DNA of 64,000 nt from Sphingobacterium bambusae (GCF_033955345.1 NZ_CP138332.1:2604001-2668000); one strand, 5' to 3'. Positions 16,969 to 27,649 are shown, numbered from the stretch's first letter. Translations and numbers: made by a program. The notes: generated by a model not told the origin, from the sequence alone.

Positions 16969-18207
16969 ATGAGCACGAGAAAAAAGGATACACAGCGCTT
17001 TACAGATTTGTTACAAAAGCAAATCGATAATCGGATTACTGAAGATGAGTTGCTGGAGCTGCATTACCTCTTGGAGCTTTTGGACGAGCACGCACAGCAG
17101 CAGGGGCTAGATCAGGTAAACATTAGCCGAATCGGCGAAGAAAATTGGCCCCAAGAACGCCAACAACATGTTTACGGACAGATCGCGGAAGCTATCCAAG
17201 TTGATCAAAAATCTGCAGATCAAGATGCGATAGCAATTCCGGTAAAGAGCAAAACACCATGGCTTCGTCGAGCATCCCTTGCGGCCAGCATAGTGATCAT
17301 GTTCGCTCTTTCTTTTTTTGCTTGGAATTCTTGGATACGCCCGAATGGCACAACGCTCAACGACCAAATTGCTACAGAAGCAGAACAAGACATCTATTTA
17401 CAAGAAAACAATACCTCTTCCCTGCGCTTACCAAATGGACGGCAGATTGCGCTGGACAGCAATGACCATAGTGCTTTAGCCGCATCCGGATTGGCGACAC
17501 TTCGCGATGAGCAGGGCAATCTCTATTATCGGGCACAGCACGCTAAAGAAAACGAATCGGGAGCGGCTGATTATTTTACCTTCACCAGCGCCAAAGGTCG
17601 CACCACACGGCTGGTGCTCAGTGATGGCACAGAAGTGACGCTCAACAGCGCATCATCTATTCGCTATCCTCGCGCTTTCAGCGGCACAGCGCGCGAAGTG
17701 CAATTGCTAGATGGCGAAGCTTTCTTTGACGTTACCCATGATGCCTCACACCCATTTTTGGTAAAAGCGAAAGAAAACATCATCAAGGTGCTCGGCACGT
17801 CCTTCAATGTTTCCGCCTATGCGGATGACGAAGAAGTCACCACCACCCTGCTGGATGGCGCAGTGCATTTTTCCAACGGTTTCCACAGCCTGCTGTTACA
17901 ACCCGGCGAACAGGTTACCGCCTGGAAAAACCAAAAGAAACTGTTCAAAAAACAAGTCGATGTTCTGGAATACACTTTGTGGCGCGATGGCTTCTTTATG
18001 TTTGATGACCAGTCCGTCTCGTCTATACTAACCACCGTTAAGCGCTGGTATGATATCGATGAAGTGTCTTTTTTAGACACCCCATCCGACAAATTTTCCG
18101 GCACATTCAAACGTACAAAGTCGCTGAAGCAACTTCTAAAGAACATGCAAAAGATTGGACATTTTAATTATGAAATCACAGGAAGGAGGATTATCATCAT
18201 GAATTAA
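16969..18207 (+). CDS. FecR-type anti-sigma factor
   Basis: The protein has 412 residues. The cytoplasmic N-terminal part is about 1-95. One transmembrane helix lies at about 101-118 (LAASIVIMFALSFFAWNSW). The periplasmic FecR domain has LVLSDGTEVTLNSASSIRYP, VQLLDGEAFFDVTHDASHPF and IKVLGTSFNVSAYADDEEVT. The C-terminal DUF4974 domain starts near WRDGFFMFDDQSVSSILTTV and contains the KRTKSLKQLLKNMQ region. It relays a signal from the STN domain of the SusC at 18344 to the sigma factor at 16375. Confidence 0.92.
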   Translation: MSTRKKDTQRFTDLLQKQIDNRITEDELLELHYLLELLDEHAQQQGLDQVNISRIGEENWPQERQQHVYGQIAEAIQVDQKSADQDAIAIPVKSKTPWLRRASLAASIVIMFALSFFAWNSWIRPNGTTLNDQIATEAEQDIYLQENNTSSLRLPNGRQIALDSNDHSALAASGLATLRDEQGNLYYRAQHAKENESGAADYFTFTSAKGRTTRLVLSDGTEVTLNSASSIRYPRAFSGTAREVQLLDGEAFFDVTHDASHPFLVKAKENIIKVLGTSFNVSAYADDEEVTTTLLDGAVHFSNGFHSLLLQPGEQVTAWKNQKKLFKKQVDVLEYTLWRDGFFMFDDQSVSSILTTVKRWYDIDEVSFLDTPSDKFSGTFKRTKSLKQLLKNMQKIGHFNYEITGRRIIIMN

Positions 18208-18343
18208 CCGTAGGACCTAAGCGCATCCATACGGGATCAAAAAAATAGACCAAGAACGCTGGAACCGTTCTTGGCCAAAAGATATTGGTCCTATCAAATA
18301 ACAGCCGCGAAAGCTAATTATTAACAGAACAACATGTTATCAA

Positions 18344-21300
18344 ATGTATAAAAAAATAAGCAAATCCTATTGCCTTTTGGGGCAGTACCCTAAACTGTTT
18401 TGGCGAACGATGAAATTAACAGCCATTCTTGTTGCCCTTTTTTCCCTACAAGGCCTCGCTGCCGTGCATGGGCAACGCCTATCCCTACATGTAAACGGCA
18501 AGTCGGTAAAGACCGTCCTCTACGAAATTCAACGTAAAACTGGTTACGACTTTCTATACAGCAGCAAAACACTTGATCATACCAAGCCGGTAACCTTGCA
18601 CATGGACAATGCAGCGCTGCAGCAGGTACTGGATGCCTGCATGGCTGGCCAGCCTTTAGCCTACGAGATTAATGATGGCACCGTTTTTATCAAGCGAAAA
18701 TCGCCAAGTGAGCGCAGCGCCGTATCGCAGCAGCGAACCGTACTTGGGGAAGTAAAAAGTGCCACGGGCGAACTGCTTCCAGGAGTAACCATTGTGGCCG
18801 ACGGATCAACAAAGCGCAGTACAACAACGGATATGCAGGGAAAATTTTCCCTCGTACTAGATGCGAACAGCAAATTTCTAACGGTAAGCAACATTGGCTA
18901 CCACAGCCAACGCATTAGCCTAGGCAACGATGGTGTGCTGAGCATTATCCTCGAAGAAGAAGTGGGCGAGCTGGATGAGGTCGTCGTTGTGGGATACGGC
19001 GAGCTAAAGAAAAAAGAGATTACCTCCGCCATCTCCTCGGTAAAAGCAAAAGATTTTAACCCCGGATCGGCACGCTCTCCGATGGAGCTGATCCAAGGTA
19101 AGGTTGCCGGATTGAATATTACTCGTGAACAGGGCAACAACCCCAACTCTGGGGCATCTATACAGTTGCGTGGCGTAACCTCCATCAGTGGCGACAAATC
19201 ACCCTTGATCGTTATCGACGGTATTCCGGGCGGAAACCTTGATCTGCTGCAGCAGGATGATATCGAATCTTTCGACGTTCTGAAAGACGGTTCGGCAGCA
19301 GCGATTTATGGAACGCGCGCCAATGCAGGTGTCATCTTGATCACCACCAAGAAAGGACGTGCCGGAGAACCAACCTTCAACTACAGCACCTATGTGCAAA
19401 AAGACTTTGTCAATAAAAGACCCGACCTGCTTTCCGCTTCGGAGTACCGCAATATCATCGCGACCACGCCCAACACAAAAGCGCAGGATTTAGGTGCTGA
19501 TACGGATATGTACAACGCCCTGATCAACACCGGCAATGCCAGCCATTACCACAACCTTTCTGCCTCTGGCGGTACCGACAAGGCAAACTACCGCGCCGCA
19601 CTATTCTACAACGACCTACAAGGAATAGCAAAAGAAAATAGTCGCGAGCAAGTTGGCGGACGCCTCAACATCAACCAGAAAGGCCTTCAGGGAAAGCTGG
19701 AGTTGCAAGTAAACATGGTCGCCAATTTCAACAAGGCAAACCTATTGGGCGGCAGTGCCGGCGACTTTGAGCAAGCCGTGAAGTGGAACCCTACCGCGCC
19801 GATCTATAAAGAGGATGGCACTTTCTACGAAATGCAGGAAAACTACAATCCTATCGGCAAATATGCCAATCAACTGAACCAGCGCGATCAGCAAACCTTC
19901 TCGGGAGATGCGCGCTTGACGGCACATCTGACGGATTACCTCTCTGCAGCGATGTTTGGATCCTACCTGCGTGACAACTGGAACAACCGCGCTTATCGCT
20001 CGATGAACGACTGGGGACAGCGCGTAGGGACGAGCTGGAATGGCTTAGGCTTTGCCTCAAAAGGCAACGAATTAAACTGGAGCAAGACTTTCGAGCCTAC
20101 CTTAAACTTCAAGAAAACCTTCGCCGAGCAGCACAGCGTAAGTGCCGTTGCAGGTTACAGCTACCAGTACAACACCCGCGAAACCTTCGGCGCCGAAAAC
20201 AACGGCTTTACAACCGATGGTTTTCTAGACTGGAACTTGGGTGCCGGTTCGGCAATCAACGATACCCGCTTGCCTCGTCCGGGCGTCCGGAGTTTTAAAG
20301 ACGATAATACGCTGATAGCCGTTTTCGGTCGTGTAAACTATTCCTTCGCTGATAAGTATTTTGTGCAGGCTATCCTACGCCGTGAAGGATCTTCCCGCTT
20401 TGGTATCAATAACAAATGGGGTAATTTCCCTGCGGCATCCATCGGATGGAACATCGCACAGGAAGATTTTATGCAAGATGTGGGTCTTATCAACGACCTG
20501 AAATTCCGCATGGGCTTTGGCGTAACAGGTAACCAAGGTGTGGGTAATTACCAATCGCTTACAACGCTGTCCACGGGTGGTGTGTACCCACAAGAAGGCG
20601 TTTATTACCAAACGTATGGTCCTTCCAGAAACGTCAATCCTGACCTTCGCTGGGAGCGCAAGGAAGAATGGAACATGGGTCTTGATTTCAGTGTGCTGGA
20701 CAGCCGGATCTCGGGAAGCTTGGATGTCTATCGCCGCGATACCAAAGATCTACTTTACCAGTATGCTGTGCAGCAACCTTCTTTCGTGCACACCAACCTG
20801 TGGTACAATGTGGGCACCATTCGCAACAGCGGCGTAGAACTGACACTCAACGCTTTCCCGGTGCGCAATGATCACTTCCAATGGGAAGTCAATCTAACGG
20901 CCAATTCGCAGTTCAACAAGCTGACGCAACTGTCGAGCGAAACGTTCAAAGTATCATTCATCTCCCTTGCAGATATTCCTAACCCCGGCGCTATGGGACC
21001 GGCCATTCGTTTGGAAGAAGGCGGCACGGTAGGTAATTTTTACGGAAAACGTTTTGCACAATTTAGCGAAGATGGCCAATGGATGTTTTACAAGGCCGAC
21101 GGATCGATCGTTCCTTCGGGAGAGGTTACGGAGCAGGACTGGACCATTCTCGGAAACGGTATGCCCAAATACGTACTTGGTCTTAACCAACGCTTTTCTT
21201 ACAAAGGTTTTGACCTCAGCATGTTGATCCGTGGAAAATTTGGCTTTGATATCCTGAATCTTCCAGAAGTATTCTACGGAAATACACAATATCTGCCTAA

Positions 21301-21610
21301 CAACATCTACAACAGCGCCCTTTCGCGCCACAACGCCCTGAATGCAGCACCGATGTATTCGGATTATTACATCGAGCGCGGCGACTTCGTTCGTCTGGAC
21401 AATATGACCTTGGCCTATACCTTCAATCTGAAGAGTGCCTACCTCAAAAATCTGCGCACCTATGTTTCTGGACGTAACCTGTTTACCATTACAGGCTACA
21501 GCGGGCTGGATCCAGAAATTCGGGACACCGGACTAGATCCAGGGGTTGATGCCCGCGGCTTCTACCCACGCACGCAGTCATGGACCGTCGGTCTTAATAT
21601 TGGATTTTAA
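18344..21610 (+). CDS. SusC/RagA-type TonB-dependent transporter with STN domain
   Basis: The protein has 1088 residues. After the signal peptide (LQGLAAVHGQ) comes an STN domain (about 50-120, LSLHVNGKSVKTVLYEIQRK). A carboxypeptidase-like beta-sandwich repeat follows (about 128-205), then the TonB box/plug (DEVVVVGYGELKKKEITSAI, LIVIDGIPGG, FDVLKDGSAAAIYGTRANAG) and a barrel ending in TVGLNIGF. It forms the outer-membrane importer with the SusD 15 bases downstream. The STN domain is what the neighbouring FecR would contact. The convergent GH106-like gene suggests rhamnose-containing glycans as substrate, by context only. Confidence 0.95.
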   Translation: MYKKISKSYCLLGQYPKLFWRTMKLTAILVALFSLQGLAAVHGQRLSLHVNGKSVKTVLYEIQRKTGYDFLYSSKTLDHTKPVTLHMDNAALQQVLDACMAGQPLAYEINDGTVFIKRKSPSERSAVSQQRTVLGEVKSATGELLPGVTIVADGSTKRSTTTDMQGKFSLVLDANSKFLTVSNIGYHSQRISLGNDGVLSIILEEEVGELDEVVVVGYGELKKKEITSAISSVKAKDFNPGSARSPMELIQGKVAGLNITREQGNNPNSGASIQLRGVTSISGDKSPLIVIDGIPGGNLDLLQQDDIESFDVLKDGSAAAIYGTRANAGVILITTKKGRAGEPTFNYSTYVQKDFVNKRPDLLSASEYRNIIATTPNTKAQDLGADTDMYNALINTGNASHYHNLSASGGTDKANYRAALFYNDLQGIAKENSREQVGGRLNINQKGLQGKLELQVNMVANFNKANLLGGSAGDFEQAVKWNPTAPIYKEDGTFYEMQENYNPIGKYANQLNQRDQQTFSGDARLTAHLTDYLSAAMFGSYLRDNWNNRAYRSMNDWGQRVGTSWNGLGFASKGNELNWSKTFEPTLNFKKTFAEQHSVSAVAGYSYQYNTRETFGAENNGFTTDGFLDWNLGAGSAINDTRLPRPGVRSFKDDNTLIAVFGRVNYSFADKYFVQAILRREGSSRFGINNKWGNFPAASIGWNIAQEDFMQDVGLINDLKFRMGFGVTGNQGVGNYQSLTTLSTGGVYPQEGVYYQTYGPSRNVNPDLRWERKEEWNMGLDFSVLDSRISGSLDVYRRDTKDLLYQYAVQQPSFVHTNLWYNVGTIRNSGVELTLNAFPVRNDHFQWEVNLTANSQFNKLTQLSSETFKVSFISLADIPNPGAMGPAIRLEEGGTVGNFYGKRFAQFSEDGQWMFYKADGSIVPSGEVTEQDWTILGNGMPKYVLGLNQRFSYKGFDLSMLIRGKFGFDILNLPEVFYGNTQYLPNNIYNSALSRHNALNAAPMYSDYYIERGDFVRLDNMTLAYTFNLKSAYLKNLRTYVSGRNLFTITGYSGLDPEIRDTGLDPGVDARGFYPRTQSWTVGLNIGF

Positions 21611-21625
21611 CGGAGAAATAACATC

Positions 21626-23239
21626 ATGAAAAATATAGTTTTTAAAGGAATAACATGTTTGATGCTCGGCTTAACGGCATCATGTACCGATCTGAATGAG
21701 ACCGTTTACTCAGATCTATATAAGGATAATTTCTACAGCAACAAGCGGGAGGTTTTACAAGCAGCACAACGCCCTTTTACGCATATGCAATCGTGGATCG
21801 CGCCGATTCGCGGGGATGGCTACTACTACCACGCCGAAATGTCATCGGATCAAGTTGCTTGGCCACAAAAAGGTAGACACGCCTATGATAATGGCGACCA
21901 TATGCGTCAGCACTACCATACGTGGGTAGATACCGAAGGCCGCCTGCGCAACGCTTGGCAAGGCATGTGGACTGGCGTTGGCTATTGCAACGCTGCTATA
22001 GGTGATATCGAGGTACTCGATCCGGCAAAGCTTGGCATGCCCAAAGAAGAGCTTGATGCGATTCTGGCCGAGCTCCATGTTTTGCGCGCCTTCCATTACA
22101 TGAAACTGATGGATCTTTGGGGAAATATACCCATTGTGACCCAAGTAGGCGTTCCTATGAATCCTCCTACCCGTCCGCGTGCAGAGGTCTTCCAGTTCAT
22201 TCGCCAAGAACTGGAAACCTATGTTCCCCAATTACTTCCTTACACGCAAAACCTCGTTGGCCGCGTGGCGCAAACGGGAGGTTACGCCATGCTTGCGGAT
22301 CTGTACCTCAACGCAGAGAAGTGGACAGGAACCCAGATGTGGGACGAGTGTATTGCCGCTTGTAATAAAATTATGAACGGAGAAGCCGGTGGCCTTGGTG
22401 GCACACCAAAGCTTGCGGGAGATTTGCTAGAAACATTCGCCAACACCAACCGCAGTGCACCAGAAGCCTTGTTTCAATATGCATACAGCCAAAAGGGAGG
22501 CTTCGTTTGGGATTGGATCCCTTTGATGGGTTTTAGCAATGTAAGCGAGGCCTTAGGTGTAAACTATGCGGGCAACAATGGCTATGTTGTCATCCCGACC
22601 ATGTTTGACTCCTATGCCGATAATGATCTCCGCAAGAGCACTTGGTTTCTCTTTGGCCCACAATATAAATTGGGTACCACGCAGCCTATCTTGGGTACGG
22701 AGGAGTATAACGGCAAACCGTTGATCTACGTAAATAGCATCCGCAGAGAAAGTCAAGGAGACATAACGAGCGCCGGTAAAATGGCCGAAGGCGAAGAAAA
22801 TAGTGGGGCACGTTTTCACAAATATAAAACGGGCCTGACGGCCGATGCCAACTATCGCGAAAACCATTTCATGATCTACCGACTAACCGAGATCTATTTC
22901 TACAAAGCGGAAGCGCTTATGCGCAAAAACGGAGGAGCAGCAACAAGCGAAGCTGTAGAGCTCATCAATGCGTCGCGTGTACGCGCATTTCGGCCTGAAG
23001 ACTGGAACGCTGCACGGTACACGACTGCCAGCCTGACTTTGGACGAGCTGTTGGCGGAGAAGGGGCGTGAGTTTATCTTTGAAGGCAAACGCCGCACGGA
23101 TATTATCCGTTTTGGTCGATTTATCAATGGTTCCTGGTGGGATCATACCCCGACCAACGATGCCCAAAAGGAAATATATCCTATTCCATACACGCAATTG
23201 GCCAACAACCCTAACCTTATTCAAAACCCAGGTTACTAA
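21626..23239 (+). CDS. SusD/RagB-type surface lipoprotein
   Basis: The protein has 537 residues with lipobox GLTASC (Cys about 20). SusD features include the N-terminal TPR-like helices (LHVLRAFHYMKLMDLWGNIP), the middle substrate region, and the C-terminal EKGREFIFEGKRRTDIIRFG and YPIPYTQLANNPNLIQNPGY typical of the family. It forms the lid over the SusC barrel encoded upstream. A bidirectional terminator follows. Confidence 0.95.
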   Translation: MKNIVFKGITCLMLGLTASCTDLNETVYSDLYKDNFYSNKREVLQAAQRPFTHMQSWIAPIRGDGYYYHAEMSSDQVAWPQKGRHAYDNGDHMRQHYHTWVDTEGRLRNAWQGMWTGVGYCNAAIGDIEVLDPAKLGMPKEELDAILAELHVLRAFHYMKLMDLWGNIPIVTQVGVPMNPPTRPRAEVFQFIRQELETYVPQLLPYTQNLVGRVAQTGGYAMLADLYLNAEKWTGTQMWDECIAACNKIMNGEAGGLGGTPKLAGDLLETFANTNRSAPEALFQYAYSQKGGFVWDWIPLMGFSNVSEALGVNYAGNNGYVVIPTMFDSYADNDLRKSTWFLFGPQYKLGTTQPILGTEEYNGKPLIYVNSIRRESQGDITSAGKMAEGEENSGARFHKYKTGLTADANYRENHFMIYRLTEIYFYKAEALMRKNGGAATSEAVELINASRVRAFRPEDWNAARYTTASLTLDELLAEKGREFIFEGKRRTDIIRFGRFINGSWWDHTPTNDAQKEIYPIPYTQLANNPNLIQNPGY

Positions 23240-23290
23240 GTGCTGCCAAAATAAGTTCCTTGGCAAACAACAACTTGCCAAAGACATATA

Positions 23291-23337
23291 AAAAAGAAGG
23301 CTGCCTCCATTTGTTTGGAGACAGCCTTTTTTCTTTG
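23291..23337. terminator. Bidirectional terminator between SusD and the GH106-like gene
   Basis: AAAAAGAAGGCTGCCTCCA pairs with TTGGAGACAGCCTTTTTTCT across a short loop (one mismatch in the stem), with A- and T-runs on the two sides. It ends both convergent transcripts. Confidence 0.85.
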
Positions 23338-23350
23338 CGAACTCAACAAA

Positions 23351-26300
23351 TCATTCCCGCTCATAGACAGCCAGCTTCACCGGCCCCAATAAGCCGGCAC
23401 TATGCAGCTTGCTATTCGCATTATAGGGGTTGACGATGGTCCATCGCTTTTGCGCCGATGGCGCTAGCTGCTGATCACCAATGAGGCTGTTTACCCATGT
23501 GTTGGTCACCTTAATGCTTAGCTCGTTCTTTCCTTCGCGACAATAGTCGCTAATATCAATTTCATAAGGGTTGGTCCACACATTACCCACCAATTTATCG
23601 TTCACGGAAACGCTGGCTACCACGCCAACTTGCCCGAGCTGCAACACGATTCGCTTGTTCAACTGCGCAGATAAATCGGGCAGCGCTATACGATAAACGG
23701 CACTCCCCGAAAAGTACTTCACTTCGGCATCCGAGCTCGTAGACCAGTCCGAAAGGTCGTTAAATGTCTTCTTAAAGGAAACCGAATCTGGGCTGGTAAA
23801 GGTCAAGTCCCAACTTCCCTCAATCGGAATCGTGAGCGCTGCGGCGGGAAAATTTGCTTTAGCAAGCGTGGCCGCTGGCGCTGCTGTCTCCTGGTCGCGG
23901 AACACAACAAAGGCACTTCCTTGGGCGCTGAGCTCCATCGGCACTGTAGTCGTTTCCCCATTATCACTGTAGTCGGGCAAGGCGCGGATCTCACCAGAAA
24001 CCGCATCCCATAGTGCCGGCCCTTTTCCACTGATACGGAAAGAAGGGCTAAAAGTGATTGGCTGTCCGCTCTGGTTAGTCAAGAAATAAATATCACCGTC
24101 CGATAAGGTCCTATGCAGGTAGTGCACAGCAGCATCGTCTTGTAGCTGCACATCGGGACGCAGCTTAAGCAGGGCAAAGGCCTCTTCCAGCGACATGCCT
24201 TCCAGCAACAATCCTTTTCCGTAAGCATGGCTTTTCACCGACTTTCCATCTATATTTCCCCACATCTTATCGGCCAGCTCTTGCACCACTTGATCAGCCC
24301 TCCCAAAATCCTGCAAACTGGGCGACCTTTTAGGTCTTGGCCCCAACACAACGCCGCCAGCCTCTACCAGTGCGGCAATTTTTTGCAGCAATGCAGGGCG
24401 CATGGTCTCCAGCGGAGGGAGCACCAATATCTTATACGAAACCCCATCGGGAAGCGTAAAACGACCATCTTTTAGGGTCATGCGCGACAGGATCACTTCG
24501 GCATTCATGTAATCAAAGTCGTAGCCTTTGGGTAGGGATGGTTGTTGCACGCCTGTCATTTTCGGTGCATCTTCGCCGATAAAATAAGCTACATCAGCCA
24601 CATACTTGCCTTGTTGCAGCATATAATTGCTACGTTTTAGGTAGGCCAAAAAACCATCCATCTCATAAAACCAAGTGTTTAAGCGGTTAAAGTCGTTTCC
24701 AAACCAAGCATTTACGCCCGGCAGCTTGTCGGCATAGGGCTGATGGATGTACACGTGTAGCAGGCTGTTGTTGATTCCTTCCGCAAAGAAGCGATCGCCA
24801 CGCTCCTTGAACATGGCGGGATAGCGTCCAAAAATATTGCCCGCCGCGGTAAAAGATTCCGCAGAAACCTTATTTTTCCCATAGATATGGGCTGCGGAGG
24901 ATGCCGCGCGATTCTCGATATCACCCAACTCCCCTTCGCTCCAAAACTCACCGCCCACTTCATCCGACTGTCCTCCATATTGCAGGAACTCGCCCGGGAA
25001 GCCCCAATGTCCATAGTTCTCCAGCCAAGTCGTTAGCCCATGTTTATGACTGATCTTACGAAAACCACCAACAAATTCATACGCCACTTGATCGGCCACA
25101 AAACGCCGCATATCCCATAAAAAACGATCGGATTCATCTTGACTGCCCACGACAAAACCATAGTAGGCTGGCAGGTAAGGTTTGGGATCGTAGCCGAAGG
25201 CCTCTTGAAATTTTTGCTCAAAATCATCCGTCCAGTTCTGTCCGCCGGTTTCATAGCTATCCTGCACCACCACCTTAAAAGACTTTCTATCTTGTTCCGG
25301 CACGCGGCGAAATATCTCGCCCACAAAAGCATCAAAATGCGCTTGCACATGCTCTTCGCTCATCTTATCGATCTCCAAGCCTTGGCCTCCGCCCACGGCT
25401 GGCGCATTGAATGCGCCCGTAGGCAGCATGCCAGTTTGCATAATAATCCATTCACCAGCCGGCACCTCCCAATCCAAAATACCTTCGTTGGATACCATAT
25501 CCGTTAGGTTTTTTACCGAGGCGGGATCGACGGCATGTGCGGGGTCATCGCTTTCCGCTTGACGCTCCCACATGTAGTGATGCCAAAAAGGAAGCGGCGT
25601 AGGGTGCATCTTGGCAAATACCTTCTCTTCGGTATGCTCCACTTTAGGTGTGGTCGTCAGTTCTACTTCGGCAATTCCAGCCTCGCCCTGCACCTGGTCG
25701 ACGAGCAAACGAAATTTCCTTCCTTCGGCAGCGGCAAACGAAACAGTGGCGGGCGCAAAAGGATCGAAGCCTACGTTCACGGCTGGATTTGTTCGATCGA
25801 CGCGGAACGTCTTGATTTCGACAAACTGCCCATCACGTTCCACCTCTAGTCGCACCTGAAAGGCCGCAGCCTGATGAGCGGGGTGAATGGTAAGGCTGCG
25901 CGCAGTAAAAGGCCTATCCATTGTAAACAGTAGCTCCGACGGCTTATCTTTTAACAGACGAATACCCTGCCTATGCTGCTTATCCAGCAAGCTCGTCAAA
26001 TCACCTTCTAGGTTTCCACTTATGCTGGGTTTGCTGTTGGCGAGGGAAAGATGATAGTCTTTTGGTACTTGAAAGGCCAAGACATTCGTCCGCTGCAGAT
26101 TCGCGGGATAATGCCCCACTTTGCCGGTGAAGCGCACGCCGCCTTTCACCAAGGTATCTGCAGCATACAGGTAGCGCATTGCTTGGTTTTCCTTTACCCA
26201 AGGTCCTCCAGACTGGCTCCAACCGGGCCCATTGAACATGCCAATGTCGATCCCCAGCTCGGTCGCAGTTTTCAAGGCCGTATGCACCGCATCCCACCAC

Positions 26301-26587
26301 GCATCGCTAAAAATATTGACTTTGCCCCATTTTTCTTTTGGGATATCATCGAGACCTATATTCCCGATAAATGCACGGTTGATTCCTACTTTCTTCATCG
26401 CATGGAGATCCTTCACCAGCCCCTCCTTGGAAATATTGTCGGAGATCCAATACCAGTAAACACTCGTTTGGATGCTATCGGGCGCATTCGAAAAGGTGGA
26501 TGCCCTCGTGGCCCAATCGTTCGTCAGTTTATGGGACGAGCCGCAGGAAAAAAACAAAAAGCAAAACAAGAACGCTATCGGTCTCAT
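23351..26587 (-). CDS. GH106-like alpha-L-rhamnosidase, lipoprotein
   Basis: The protein has 1078 residues from the ATG at 26587, chosen because it starts the lipoprotein signal MRPIAFLFCFLFFSC; the frame is open back to 26674. N-terminal (beta/alpha) elements include SVYWYWISDNISKEGLVKDL and GMFNGPGWSQSGGPWV. The family stretch VVVQDSYETGGQNWTDDFEQ and the segment KVSAESFTAAGNIF carry candidate acidic active-site residues. The C-terminal 150 residues form a GH2-like sugar-binding jelly roll (IEGSWDLTFTSP, VSVNDKLVGNVWTNPYEID). GH106 enzymes remove alpha-L-rhamnose from pectin side chains and similar glycans. It converges on the SusCD genes and is probably part of the same utilisation locus. 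Confidence 0.85.
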   Translation of the reverse strand: MRPIAFLFCFLFFSCGSSHKLTNDWATRASTFSNAPDSIQTSVYWYWISDNISKEGLVKDLHAMKKVGINRAFIGNIGLDDIPKEKWGKVNIFSDAWWDAVHTALKTATELGIDIGMFNGPGWSQSGGPWVKENQAMRYLYAADTLVKGGVRFTGKVGHYPANLQRTNVLAFQVPKDYHLSLANSKPSISGNLEGDLTSLLDKQHRQGIRLLKDKPSELLFTMDRPFTARSLTIHPAHQAAAFQVRLEVERDGQFVEIKTFRVDRTNPAVNVGFDPFAPATVSFAAAEGRKFRLLVDQVQGEAGIAEVELTTTPKVEHTEEKVFAKMHPTPLPFWHHYMWERQAESDDPAHAVDPASVKNLTDMVSNEGILDWEVPAGEWIIMQTGMLPTGAFNAPAVGGGQGLEIDKMSEEHVQAHFDAFVGEIFRRVPEQDRKSFKVVVQDSYETGGQNWTDDFEQKFQEAFGYDPKPYLPAYYGFVVGSQDESDRFLWDMRRFVADQVAYEFVGGFRKISHKHGLTTWLENYGHWGFPGEFLQYGGQSDEVGGEFWSEGELGDIENRAASSAAHIYGKNKVSAESFTAAGNIFGRYPAMFKERGDRFFAEGINNSLLHVYIHQPYADKLPGVNAWFGNDFNRLNTWFYEMDGFLAYLKRSNYMLQQGKYVADVAYFIGEDAPKMTGVQQPSLPKGYDFDYMNAEVILSRMTLKDGRFTLPDGVSYKILVLPPLETMRPALLQKIAALVEAGGVVLGPRPKRSPSLQDFGRADQVVQELADKMWGNIDGKSVKSHAYGKGLLLEGMSLEEAFALLKLRPDVQLQDDAAVHYLHRTLSDGDIYFLTNQSGQPITFSPSFRISGKGPALWDAVSGEIRALPDYSDNGETTTVPMELSAQGSAFVVFRDQETAAPAATLAKANFPAAALTIPIEGSWDLTFTSPDSVSFKKTFNDLSDWSTSSDAEVKYFSGSAVYRIALPDLSAQLNKRIVLQLGQVGVVASVSVNDKLVGNVWTNPYEIDISDYCREGKNELSIKVTNTWVNSLIGDQQLAPSAQKRWTIVNPYNANSKLHSAGLLGPVKLAVYERE

Positions 26588-26690
26588 GTATATCAGGTTT
26601 AAATACATTATTTTAGCAATCATCAAGGTATATCGCCTCGTTACGTGCCGCAAAACAGGTCGTTGACTAGGCACAGGTCATCCAAAACAT

Positions 26691-26698
26691 CAAATCTA
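26691..26698 (-). promoter_or_regulatory. Probable promoter of the GH106-like gene (-7 TAGATTTG)
   Basis: On the minus strand this reads TAGATTTG, a perfect TAnnTTTG, about 100 bases before the ATG at 26587. The -33 position has GTAA, so the match is only partial. The rest of the 354-base gap (26588-26941) holds a 10-bp AT-only inverted repeat at 26834-26855 and nothing else I can name. Confidence 0.35.
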
Positions 26699-26941
26699 AC
26701 AAAAACCTGCACGGAATTACTTGTCTGAATTGATATTAAAATTGTATTTTTTGATCTTATTGCATTGAGGTATTGGGTTGCAGACAGCAGCTCCCTTCGA
26801 AAGATAGGCTTATATATTGCGCTTCAGGTTGGCCTTTAATTTTTCTAAAAATTAAACCGCAAATTCGATTAGGCTCACTGGTATTTTTGGTAGGCAGCGG
26901 CCGAAGTCGATACGGCGAACATCTAAGTAGCAGCGCGGAGA

Positions 26942-27649
26942 CTACTGGCAATAGAGGAGATCGCCGGTATGAAATTTTCCGATGAGCTCCTTGCTGTATT
27001 TAGCATCGATGATGTAGAGCAAGCCTTTGTAGTGCGGTCGCTTTTCGCCTCCTTCCAATGTCTTGTTTTCCTTGTCGATAATGATATTCATCGTACTTTT
27101 TTCATCATCAAATAGCGGCACATATTTAATCAGTTTATCGTCTAAGGTCCAGGTGTACACGTCGAAAGGTTGCATAAACTCGCCCTCCGTCTTTACGGCC
27201 GGCCCATACTGTTTGTTTAATGCCTGGATAAATTGTTCGCTTTCTTGCTCCTCAACCTCCCCTGCAAGACCGTTCACCAACATAATTTCGCCGTTCAGCG
27301 TTGTCGCGATGTTCAGGCTATTGCATATCAACTTTCCGAAGCTGGCCAATTCGTCGGTACTGCGGTAGTGAAACTGCCGATACTCTATCCAAATGGGCTT
27401 CCGATCTTCCGAAAATTCATCGTCATAGACTGTAAATTTCTGCAAGGACATGTTCTTGACGTTGAACACATCGGGATAGGTTTCATCCTTGGTATTTTCG
27501 GGCAGCAGTGTCGCGATTTTGGTATCAAAATCGAAGTTATCCAGCTTCAACACTTCCTTTGTTAAGGGCTTAGTCTGTCCGCGACAGGCACTGATAATCG
27601 CCAACAAAGCCAGTAAGGGCAGTAAATTTCTACGTTTAAATATGATCAT
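26942..27649 (-). CDS. Lipoprotein of unknown function
   Basis: The protein has 235 residues from the ATG at 27649, which starts a lipoprotein signal (LLPLLALLAIISAC). The mature part has an alpha/beta look with NKQYGPAVKTEGEF and LDDKLIKYVPLFDDEKSTMN near the middle, and ends with the unusual GKFHTGDLLYCQ. I do not recognise a family. It is on the same strand as the next unknown gene at 27737 (88 bases upstream), so the two may be co-transcribed. Confidence 0.65.
   Translation of the reverse strand: MIIFKRRNLLPLLALLAIISACRGQTKPLTKEVLKLDNFDFDTKIATLLPENTKDETYPDVFNVKNMSLQKFTVYDDEFSEDRKPIWIEYRQFHYRSTDELASFGKLICNSLNIATTLNGEIMLVNGLAGEVEEQESEQFIQALNKQYGPAVKTEGEFMQPFDVYTWTLDDKLIKYVPLFDDEKSTMNIIIDKENKTLEGGEKRPHYKGLLYIIDAKYSKELIGKFHTGDLLYCQ

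Noticed and set aside
26051..26602. 183-codon plus-strand frame opposite the GH106-like gene
   Set aside because: Antisense frame inside a large, clearly recognised gene.
26834..26855. AT-only 10-bp inverted repeat as a terminator
   Set aside because: It has no GC pairs in the stem and no T-run after it, so it would be too weak to terminate transcription.
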